Shown piece by piece: positions 12,187 through 22,766 of a stretch of DNA of 64,000 nucleotides; position 1 is the stretch's first letter, and every line of letters begins with the position of its first letter. The translations under genes were made by a program, and so were the position numbers. The DNA lies in the NCBI GenBank assembly GCA_017562135.1, contig QEYB01001179.1, forward strand, positions 779,001 through 843,000, read 5' to 3'. The notes beneath the pieces were generated by a model. It had not been told where the DNA came from, made no database searches, and saw nothing but the letters and a program-made list of their open reading frames with translations. The stretch is from Dipylidium caninum (Eukaryota > Platyhelminthes > Cestoda > Cyclophyllidea > Dipylidiidae).

Positions 12187-15100
12187 ATGAATGCTCTTAG
12201 ACTTTTGGAATCCGGAGAATATTCAGACGCCTCCATATACTTCGAAAACAAAATATATCATTTACACAAGTTTCCACTTATTTTAAAGATGGGTTACGTT
12301 AAGGACAAATTTGTCTCTTCGTCTGAGTTACAAATGCCATATCTGGACGGCGGACCGGAGATATTCACCGATATTGTTGGATTTTGTTACGGCAAGGAGA
12401 TTGAAATAAACGCCCGAAACGTTTCCTTTCTCAACAACGCTGCGCATGCTTTGGATATGTATGGAAAACAAAATCTTATCGAACTGACAGACGAATATAT
12501 CAACATCCTCATTTCAGATATGCGAATGTCACATAAATTCGGACCCGCAATTGTTGCTTTAGCTTACGCTGCCAGTTTAAAAAACTACGAATGCTGTGAC
12601 GTCTTTCTTCGCTTATTTGACACAATTTTAAGCATGTGGGTTCGTAGATCGCAACACAGTGAGGAAAGGTTAACGGTTGATCCAGTGCTAACAGAGTTCC
12701 TCGTTTTCCTCCCTGAAAACGTTGTAATCCGTATTATTCAGGAAGTTTCGGCGATGAAGTCCACATTCTACGCCATTGCAGAATTGACTGCGAAGTTTTT
12801 CGCCCTCCGCTTTCCTTTTGAGGCTTCTACTACTGCGTCAAACTTTAGTGAGCCTCATCAAACTGATGCAAATAACAACACTCAAGAAACAAAAAACGAT
12901 TGTGGTGGTGGCAACTATTTAAAGAAGTATGTCGCTTGCACGTGTCTTCCATTTGAAAGACTGAGCAGCCTCGACAGAGAATTGTTGGCAGAAGAACTAG
13001 CAGGCATCGATTATTTTGCGATTCCTTTGGGTGAAATCATGGATAATTTCTTCTCCATTTTACCTCGCGACGTGCCTCTTTCTTCCAAAATTAACGTCAA
13101 CTGGTGCAAGCAGGTGAGATTGAACGTTTCTAACTCATCACTGAAAGAAGATTTTGCAACCAAATTGTTGTCTGTTGCAGTTAAATTTGAGCATTTTTTC
13201 CGGTCTCGTTTCGGAAATTAAATCTTCATATGCTCGTAAACTATAGTTAAACACAACTCGCCTAATTTGGTGTTTCATCCGTTTTGTTCAAATATCATCT
13301 CTCAATGGTGCTTTGATATGTAAACAATATTTATTTATTTACAACTACAACATTCGCAAATGCGGAAATAGCCTTTAAAATTCGAGCTCTGCAGTTTGAA
13401 TTCATTTCTTAATCTCGCAAATAAATGGAAGGACCTTTTACCCCCTCATAGAGTAAAAAATGTTCTCATAATCACAACTGCACTTTTCTTTTAAGCGTTT
13501 ACCACATTACTTTTTAATTAGGATTTCCTCAACAATTGCAAATTTACCGGTTTAAGAGGTTGGAATTTAGACACCTCAAATACGTGGCGCCACTATCTTT
13601 AAATTAAAATTTCCCCTAGCATTCTTGTCCCCATTTATCTTGTTTTTATTTAATTTCACGTTTAGTGCGATATTTGGGAAAAAGCGTCTCGTTCCCAACT
13701 TCTCAAATAATCACTTCTTATTAGGGTGCCGCCAATTAATATTCGGAAGAAGTTTCAAAGATGTTTTGGCAGCTCTTTGCTCACAAAATAATAACCTGTA
13801 TAATTTCATTTTTTGCTGGGGAAATAGATGGTGCCCTCAATTAAATGATAAAGCAGTCTCATCTGTTAAAGTTAAAGTTGGTAGTGACGAAGTTCATCCG
13901 ATCTCAACTTGCAAGTTTTCAAGAATACTGCATTTAAAATCTACATCCAGGGACAGAATAAATGTGGCATTGCGATGCAGGATAAACACTTGTTCGAATT
14001 CAATATAAAGTCTTTCATGAATCCGCTATACTTTTTTTAAATTTTGATCACATTTGTCAGAAAAAGAAGAGCTCCTGGTCTGATCATCTCTTGCGCGGAC
14101 TTGTTCTCTGTAATGTCCTTTTTTGACGATTTACATCTCATAAGCAAAAGCTGCTTCCGAGGTGGCTAAAGGTGCTTCCCAAAGATGCTGGGCTGCTTAC
14201 AAAAAGAAAACAATTTACTTTTGGGATTTCTTGTGATCGCTGCTAATTTTCGTTCCATTGATGCATTTCTTCCTCCTCCCCTTCAACGAACACAGAGTCT
14301 TTGCGAATAAAGTTTAATTATCTTTGAAATTTGCGTATTATTTGAGTATTAACCGCCTCGTAATTTGTTCCTTTACCAGGTAAAATATCAAACACTCCCG
14401 GGTGGAGCAGTTTTTAAGTCTCCTGCAGAAACTTTCGTGGTTGATACGACAGTTTCCCGTAGTCTGACTGGGGGAAAAGGCGGAAAATCATTCAAAACTT
14501 CGAAATTAACTTATTTGAGCAAGAGAGTAAAGCTGTGCTAAATTATAGTGATTAAGTTATACCATTGACAGTCATATGCTTTTAGTTTACTACCGTAAAA
14601 TAAGTAGTCGCCTTCCTGAAAGTAATTTTTAACAAATTTAAGAAACTTCGACAGACAATACTCGTTCTGTAACACTGGATTTTGTGCACTCTGACACTTT
14701 CATTTAAGCTCCGTCACAGTCTCTCTGCGCCTCGATTTACTAGTGAACATGCTTTTATTCTCCCGTTGAGGCTCTCTCTGTGACCGAGCGCCATCGCGAC
14801 TCCTCCGTCAGCCGACCCGTCATTCTGGAGATGACAGGCAAAATGCTGGCCCGTTTCAGTGTCCAGGAGCTTCGCGTCATCCCTCCACAAACCATCAAAG
14901 ACATCCTGGCGACGATGAATCTGCGCGCCAGTCAGTCGGCCGCCATGTCGGGAGACGATGCGCCGCCGGCCGCGGGCACCGCCGCTGCGGCGGTGGGCGA
15001 GGAGTACAAAGGCGAGGCCAACTCCACCCTGGGTGGGTCGCAGTTGCGATGCGAGGAGCCGCCCACCATCGCGGAGAACCTCGACCTCTACTTTAACGCG

Positions 15101-18100
15101 GCAATTGACAGTCAGAATATGACCATTGAGGAGTACATTGGACTGTTAAAGACAGCCATGCCGTTGGATAGGCGCGAGAATCACGATGGCCTTATCAGGG
15201 CGATCTGTAAACTGGTCAAGTCGAGTGAGTTTGAGAGGCGACAATTCGTGTGGTAAAGAAGCAATTTCGAATCTACATCCTGACATTGTATGGTCTACCT
15301 TCTCTCCTCTCCTCTCCTCTCCTCACTCTGCCTCCCCCTGCCTCCGCCGTCGCCGCACTACAGGCAAGGAAGCATTGACGGACAGTTTGCGAGAGGAGAT
15401 CCTCGGCGTGCTGGATCTGCGTCGATGTTCTGCCGCGGCGCTGCAGGAGGCTCTCGACGCCAACATTCTCCCCACTCGCGCCGTCGCCGAGGCTGCACTT
15501 CGCTTCGCCAAGCAGAATCTCAATTCCACTGTTAGTAACCAATTCGAATGCTTAAAATTCGGTAGTTAAAATTAGTTGAGGCTTGTGGCGTCGGTTTGAA
15601 GGAGGCTTTTCAAACGGGTATCAGAGGCGCTAAATTTGGATATCCGAGCGACTGCGACACTTCTGACAATCGAGAAGTAAAACCCTTCACCTTGTACATT
15701 CTACGGCGCACTTGGAACCCCATGCTTACACCGTTACACTGTGGCTGTATCCATTTTTCCTCCGAATTCAATGATGACTAGAGAATTGAGCCAAAATTTC
15801 ACGTCTGGTGTGCCTTCGCCAGGCCAAAATTCCACTCTCCTCCACCTCGCAGACTGTCGTCGGAGCATGCCGAGGGCGGCGACGAGGGTAGAGGAAGGTG
15901 AAGGGGGGGGGGGGGAAGCTTGGGGCAACCGAGGCAATGACCAGCAGTGGATTTAGCGACTACCTTCGTCCTTCCCCCTCTTGTGTCATTTACCCTCGGC
16001 GACATTTTAAACTACCAGTCTGACAAAGCGAGCAGACCGAAATGTGACCGCCTGAGCGCTCGTAGGCGCTCCACTGGCGGCCCGCACTCCCTCATCCCCC
16101 GAAGGTGTGGGCGCCGGTGGACAGGGTCGCCACGAGTGAGCGGAAGCCGGGAAGATTGCAAACCAGTGGTCAAACCTGACGCCTAGTGGCACTGAAGGAC
16201 TTTAAATAAGCCCTGGGCGCATTTGCCACAGCCTTTCAATGGGCGTTAACTTCCGTCATTTGCAGTAATACGCACCAGTTTCGAAACGTCTTCCCGTCTA
16301 GATCTTATTTCAGCAGTTTGGGGACGTAGATAAACGGGAAGCGGTTCTTGTTGTTAGTGCCCAGCCGCATCAGCGGCCTCGTCGCACTCCACTGGCCAAT
16401 GGGAGGCCTCGAAAGTGGGTGCACGTTGCCCTTGATCCCGTCCGCTCTCGAGGGTCTCACGGCCATCTCGCCTCCTTGACGGCGTATGTCTTTCAGAGCA
16501 CCACAGCAGCCATCCGAGAGCGTTGCCATTCGCCCTCACCGTCGCGCTACTCCGCGTCGACGTCGTCAATCTACCGCGCGTCGAGATACATTCTGCCGTA
16601 CCATCACTACACAACCTCCGCCTACTACCCCATCTCCTCGGCCACCAGCACCGGGTATCTCATCACCTCGCCGGTGCGACAGCGCAGACGACCGTGGGAT
16701 CGGCCCGTCTACGGCTACGACGACGGACTGCCGGCCCTCTACCGGCACTACGACACTGGCGGTAAGAGCCGACTTGGCTGCCTCGTTAGAAAGTTGTCTG
16801 CTTGGCGAAAATACACTCCAACATGCACGTGCACGGGAAGAAACGCGGGCACTTTAAAGATAGACGAGGATATTTGAAAGCACTTCTCATTGTTGTGGTC
16901 TTAATTAAATAAGAAGCCTTTTCAAAAAATACCCTAGAAAACTCAATTTCAGTTACACTGGTGACAAAATGACACGCTAAGTGGAAATTTTGAACAAGAG
17001 CTTCAACAGCGGTTTGCAGGCAGCGAATGTCTGATGACACAGTCGGGACTCGGACGGTGAGATCCGCCTCGAAGTAAAAGAAGGAGAAGTGGCGGGGGCG
17101 AAGGAGAAGGGCGGAGCACTAGCCTCGTCGCAATTTCGGCGGGAGTCTCCAACGCCCCTGTCGTCAATTGACCGAAACTCCACCCTGTCGGCGTCTTCTT
17201 CCACTCGCCTCGACAGCCGGGAATGAATTTGGAACCATTCCACAGTTTCGCTGGCGACAGCATCTTCGATGAGCTGCCTAAAGATCGTAACTTACGACGA
17301 AAGTGTTTAAAACCCTGGTAAAGTGGAGAGAGTAGAATCAGGGGTAAAGAAGAGTCCGAAATTTACGCCTGACCAGAATCATCGCCATCGCCGCGGTGCG
17401 CGTCGTGCAGTTGTCGCGAAAGTTGTCGACGCAGCCAGTATTCGCTCCAAACGACGATGAAGCGCCCCTGTCCCTCGGACTCAGCTGTCACGACTGCAGA
17501 TGAAATGTTTTCACGTGTCTACTCATTCACACACGATCAGGTGCGTGGAAGTGGGTTCAGAGTATTTGCGAAGTCAGGATTCGACAGGTTCACGCACTTT
17601 CATCTGCCGAATCGACACTGGCATAGCCACGAAATGGAAAGGTGTGGTGCACTGCGAATTACAACAGGGGGAAGTAATAAAAGCCACCCCGAAGAAGGAT
17701 CTGAGGGTTAAGCAAAACAACGGGGCGACTGCGAGGCGGTCGAAGCGGCAGAGGCGGTGCCTTCAGCCCGCGTGACGGGGCAGACGCGCCGCGCTCTCCC
17801 CGCCGCCGCCGCAAATGGCACGTTTGCAGCCATCATCCGACCATTTCCGGTGGGAATGTCGCATTCACACAAAGCGGGGGTTATGCAACCCATGCACACT
17901 TCCACCTAAAGTCGGACAATTAACCACAAAATGGTCAGGGGCGTCGCCTCTCAGACCCCGGAAATACCTTCACTTTCCACCTTTTTTTTCATTTTACACC
18001 GTGACTGACGCATCCGGTCCCCACCAAACCCCGCGGCGGCCTTGACTCTCTCCCCTCTCCCGCCCCACAGGCGACTACTTCCTCCCCAAGGCGGAGAACG

Positions 18101-18165
18101 AGGAGTCGCAATGGAATGAGAACGCCACGAATACCACCAACTCCTATCGCAACGGCGACTACTAA
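12187..18165 (+). CDS. BTB/POZ and NPH3 domain protein (plant phototropism-protein architecture)
   Basis: Five exons join in phase: 12187-13113, 14771-15224, 15364-15530, 16497-16761 and 18071-18165, giving 635 residues, within the usual range for plant NPH3/RPT2-family proteins. The N-terminal BTB domain (about 8-110) has the NPH3-type signatures HLHKFP (25-30), GGPEIF (55-60) and FCYG (66-69). The NPH3 region follows: LVFLPENVVIRIIQEVSAMKS, GIDYFAIPLGEIMDNFFSILP and a helical block in exon 2. HDGLIRAI starts at 447, aligning with plant DDGLYRAID; exon 3 LREEILGVLDLRRCSAAALQ aligns with the plant block around L.DCQKLS.DAC. Exon 4 encodes a Ser/Arg/Tyr-rich tail instead of a coiled coil. In plants such proteins are substrate adaptors for CUL3 ubiquitin ligases; that role here is inference. 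The chosen ATG is the first in the open frame; an upstream exon is possible. Confidence 0.85.
15299..15326 (+). repeat. CTCCT-type simple repeat in intron 2
   Basis: A short run of tctcc/tcctc units lies in the intron 15225-15363, just before the exon 3 acceptor at 15363. It doubles as a strong polypyrimidine tract. Confidence 0.8.
15903..15915 (+). repeat. Homopolymer run of 13 G
   Basis: An uninterrupted G run in intron 3 of the BTB-NPH3 gene. It is a site where sequencing length errors and polymorphism are likely. Confidence 0.9.
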
Positions 18166-21100
18166 CCGCTGCAAGCAATGCCATCATCGTCGTCAAAACA
18201 CCACCTGATTTTGCACTCACTTTCGTGTTGAAATCGTTTTGTTTTTCTCCTCGTCATTGTCCTGTGTCGTCTGTTCTCCCGCCCCTGCCTCCCTTCCGCG
18301 AGCCCCTCTGCTCCGTCTCGCCCGGTTGCCCTGTCCTACTGAGGCTACGGAAATTGTGTGAGTAGACAGTTCTAGTCAAAAACGGCCTTCTTGACGAGAG
18401 AAAACCCATTTCACCTAGAACGCCAGGGGGAAGGCAAGTAGGCAGAACACTTTGAATCACATACGAGGAGCGATTTGGGTTAACGTTGCTCATCGGGGAA
18501 GTGATGAGGAGACACTACCGGTCGTCTCCTCAACATGAAATTGAGAGTCCAGACGATTTTGCAACTCCCCTCGAAATGGTGGGCTCTCCGGGAGGCGGAG
18601 ATTTGGGCTGGTTTTAACTCCTCAGTCAAACTAGCGACGAGAAGGCCGTGCAAAAAGGAAAGGATGTCGTGAAAGCCTCGGACCCCGGAGGCAATAATTC
18701 ATGGAGGAGAGCGGCAAATAAAGCCCAAGTAGACTAATTCACTGCGAAAAATTAGCACACACAAAAGCAGTTAGATGACCCTCGCTCCATGGGCCTTTTT
18801 GACAAAGTTTGCGGTTTTCTGGGAATTTGGCGTGGCCTCACAATTTATTCCGACCTCAGAGGATTCTAATATTATCATAACTGCGGATTTCATCTAAATT
18901 CGCGAACCGCATCGGCGGAGGGAGACGAAGACCTTAAAACTTTAATGCGTTCAAAAAAGGCAGACTAATAACGGATTAAAATCAAAACTTCAACCTGTTA
19001 AAGGGATGTTTATTAAGGAAAGAGGTTTCCTAAATTTAGAGATCAAAGATTAACATGATTTCCGCGCAATGTTTGATTAAATAGACATTTAATGCTACCC
19101 ACTCATTTAGTTGTACATTTTATGTAAGACAAAATGTCAGAATAAATTGTACACAAACATTTCTAGCTTTCGGATGCATAATATAAATTAAAAATCTTCA
19201 TATACTAGGGGTTATCTTAAAAGCCGACAGCGACAATTTGTACTCTTTGAATCAAATAAATTTATCTTCGGAAAGCTCATCGTTGCGACATCCAAAACAC
19301 TGAATTAAATCACAGTCCTCAACAGAATAGCGAAATTGGCTCGCTGAACTCCCGGTTCCGTTGCAGGGGGCCGGCCACTTTCCCGCTGTCACGCGCTTTG
19401 CCTCAGCAACGTGACCCACCGCGCGAGTTTATTGCGTCTCAAAGTTGCGCCACTTGATGATAAAAATGTCATGTGGATATTAAAAGGCATGAGGAGGCAG
19501 GAGTTACAAGCGGCAGATCAAGACACTAAAATAAAATGAAATGTCTAGGGCACCCCAATTGCCCGATTAACTGTCAAAAGATGGATACAGAACTCAGAAT
19601 GATAAAAAAGCATTTCATCTTGATGTTACCTTACTTAGACAAACGAAGTGCTCTGAGACTGTCTATTGGCACTCAGTGAGATTAAATTTCATAGCCGGCA
19701 TGCCGAAAAATGGAGGCACAAATTACATGCTACAGGTATTCACAGACTCCGACAATGTTGTTTAACTAGTAGCGGGAGCATTTTGCTTCACTGAACTCAA
19801 AACACATTTAAGTCGTAAAATGGTTCCCTAAATATTTCAGCCTCATCTTTTGACAAGTGTTCTCCAAATTGAGCTCTCCATCTTCGAGTCACCGTAATAC
19901 ACTGTAACGATCCACTTAACTGCGTTTTTATCGTTGTCATAGTAGCAAACTGAGTTCAGCACGCGGTATTGTTCTGCAGTGCATCCACTTTATTTAAAGC
20001 CCCAAAATTTCCTTGAGTTGTACGGCATCGACACGTTAGTAAGTTGTCCCGATATGATGCTGCGTCGTCTTTGATAAATGCATTTCAAAGTTTACTGCTC
20101 CATATTTTTCTGCGTTGAAAAATCAGTTTTTTTTTCTAAATGACTGAATAACGCGGGAGAAAGTAGGTCTCTTCCCATTTCCGGCTGCCATAAAGTTGTG
20201 TTCATATTCCGTTTGACATAAAATCAAGAGGGAAAAAGTTTGCTCCCTACTTTGTTTCTTCGTTTGACATAAAAGAAAAGAGATTTAGTTAACGTGTGAA
20301 TGATGTCAATAATATTTTAAATTGTAAATAAGGAAACGGGTGCTTTAATCCACACCTCTTCCATTTTTGTTGGGTGGACATTACGTAGCTATTTCCGGCC
20401 ACTCCTGATCTTTAATACACCATACAGAAATTTGAATTCCTGTTTTTTATTGCATCATGGTTGCGGGTGCCATGGAGACGCTTGGTCCCGCTATATCGCG
20501 TTTGATTTAACAACCAGGAATCTCGCAACCGATTCTTCTCTGCTCAAAGACAGATTGGGGGATTTCTTCCTGTCATCATTCCTTTAGTCGGCCTCAGTTT
20601 CACGAAAATGTCTGAGAAATTCCCCGAGCAGACAGCGTTCTCCAGAAGTCTGCTTATAGTTTAGTGTAGCGTGCGAAGCCTTGTTTCAGTCCGTGCAGAT
20701 AAAGCATCACTTGAGTATTTGACACTTTGGTCTCCCCGACCCTCCCGACTATTGGCAAATTTATCTATCCTTTTGCCAACCTAAAACGAGCTGACACATC
20801 TGCAATTTATTCTTAGCCAAGTTTGTTGGTTTATTGCATGTCGAAATTGTTGAGTTGTGCCCGAATAGCCTCAACTCAGTAAAACCACCATGACAGCTGA
20901 ATGTCTCCCGTCTAAAACGCCTATTAAAACAGTATAAATGGCTAGTTGTCAGAAGTAAGGGAAAATAAACATTTCTTCCATTATATTCCAAAGTGCTTCT
21001 TCCAATTATACTGAAATTGTCTTCTGAGCAATCCAATACATTCTGGCCTCGACAAAACGTGGTGTCCATCTTGAATTAAGCCAAATGATTTACATTAAAT

Positions 21101-22172
21101 CTCAAATGAATATTCACACGTCATTTTATGCGATCATTTTGCATTATCGTGTAGCACCCCTTCCAAGCCTCGGACAGTCGAGGCGACAGAATGACACGTA
21201 TTTATGATGTACGCGCGGAGGGAGTGGAGTCTGAACTCCTCTGTTCCTCTATTATGCTGGCCATCAGTCAAGCTCAATGCGCATTGTAATTAGATTCTAG
21301 GCCGAGGGGAGGACTGGACGAATCTCGTTTTCTCCAAAGGAGGTCACTTGTCATCCTTAAGAATTACGATTGTCATGGTCAGGTATAATCGTGTTGGACT
21401 GTGATGCGCGTCAAATCCCCCCGATCGCACCCCACAGTGTGACCAAAAGGCGTCGTTAGGCACCGAGGCCTGATGATACTCGAAGATATACACGATCAGT
21501 AATTTGGATCTGCTTTTTCTCAGTAAAACATAGTGGATTGTCGCACATGACCATCCGATTGCACAAATTAATCTTTCGTTCTCGGTCACTTAACTAGTTT
21601 CTGGAAGCGAGAGCATCACCATCCCGTTCCATTAGAATGCCGCGATTCTCTATCGCACTAAATTAGGCGAAACTCGATCGTCCGTCGTTTTCGGAGTAGC
21701 AACACTTGCCAAACCTCTCTTCCTCTCATAACCGGAATAGTTGTCTTGTTAGCACCCAACCATGTTGACAAACCGATGTGGCTCAAGAAATGACGACGTG
21801 AAACTCAATTGCCATGAACGCCTCGAATGTCCGATCTTTGTACTCCTTCCATATTTTACCCTGAGACACAAGATAGGGCGTAGAATGGCCAGCCAGCCAT
21901 GCCAGTGAGACGGATAAACTCCGAGGCACGTCTTGTTCACAGGTCTCTTTATTTTGGTTTCGCCGCCTCCAACCTTACTTGCGCAGGCATTTCCATACGA
22001 GGACCGAATTTTTAAGATTTAGACGAGGTGGCTTCTCCCTCTCAGGACGTGGCAAGGGAAGCGTCGGCCGTCAAAACCGGCTAAGTAATTCTAGACCTAC
22101 AAAATCCACTTCTCCCTACTGACTCTTTTCCTCCTCCTCCTCCTCGTCTCCTCGTCCTCCTTTTCCTGTCAG
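18166..22172. other. Four-kilobase interval without an assignable gene
   Basis: This contains the 3' UTR of the BTB-NPH3 gene and then AT-rich intergenic DNA. Open frames are short and unlike the coding exons around them. A pyrimidine-rich (tcc)n stretch at about 22125-22170 ends in an AG that looks like a splice acceptor for the next feature. Confidence 0.5.
18717..18722 (+). terminator. Possible polyadenylation signal of the BTB-NPH3 gene
   Basis: An AATAAA hexamer lies 552 nt after the stop codon at 18163-18165. It is the nearest canonical hexamer I noticed on this strand; with no transcript evidence it is only a candidate. Confidence 0.3.
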
Positions 22173-22665
22173 TACAACTGGACTTCTGCTTTGAATGAGT
22201 TCTGGTCACAGACTATCAAGGAAATTGTCGTTTTGGCGTCAGCAAGTGGGGCGAATGAGCGAAGTCGGGTTTATGCATGCCTAAGCTGCTGCCGTTGTAT
22301 GGCAAGCATGTTGTCTTGGCGACCAAATTGCCGTCAGAAAAGAATGCATTTCAGCGACGGAATTCATCGCCTGCACCGGCTTCAACAGTGTGGACAAACG
22401 CTGTCCCACCAACCAAGACTATGGCTGGCCGGCCTTTAAATTTTGGTGTCAACTTGTGGGCGATAATGTCCACTGCGGACCGAGCGAGGTTGAACGTGCA
22501 TTGGCTAAGAAATATTTGGCAGATGGAAAGGCGATCATGACAAGGGACGATATGCAAATACTCACGGGGAGGGGTGGGGGAAATCTTAACATAAACCCAG
22601 CTGATTCCGATGCTTTCATAAACACGAGACTTGGCCTTGGGGGAATAAAACAAGTGCACATTTAG
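22173..22665 (+). CDS. Unresolved coding patch upstream of the WD40 gene
   Basis: A strong polypyrimidine tract ending in CAG at 22172 is followed by a protein-like frame beginning YNWTSALNEFWSQTIKEIVV. About 110 nt later a second frame opens just after 22280 and runs to a TAG at 22663-22665. It contains FIACTGFNSVDKRC, GWPAFKFWCQLVGDNVHCG, KKYLADGK and MTRDDMQIL, which look like genuine globular sequence. I do not recognise the family. The two frames are out of phase and no intron of credible length joins them, so either an exon boundary is missed or there is a frameshift and the locus is decaying. The end lies 102 nt before the WD40 gene's start codon, on the same strand. Confidence 0.35.
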
Positions 22666-22766
22666 TATGTGGCACAATTAATGCAAAATGCAAATTATCG
22701 GGTGGCCCTTCACAGCGTCAATCGAGCATTGGAAGTCACCTTTGTTGGTCACCTTGAATAGGTGCC

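Noticed and set aside
13625..14008. 127-codon plus-strand frame inside BTB-NPH3 intron 1
   Set aside because: No domain, AT-rich codon use unlike neighbouring exons, and it lies between two exons that join in phase.
15273..15542. Several open frames on both strands around exon 3 of the BTB-NPH3 gene
   Set aside because: They are shadows of a GC-rich coding exon and a simple repeat; only the frame matching NPH3 is supported.
17043..17226. Serine-rich open frame in BTB-NPH3 intron 4 (reads ...SPTPLSSIDRNSTLSASS...), a possible alternative last exon
   Set aside because: Its only usable acceptor needs an upstream exon ending in phase 2, but the visible donors end in phase 0 or 1. The opposite strand is equally open.
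20466..20485. RFX X-box-like sequence (ggtgccatggagacgc)
   Set aside because: One half-site matches imperfectly and it is over 2 kb from the nearest start codon; a chance match is likely.
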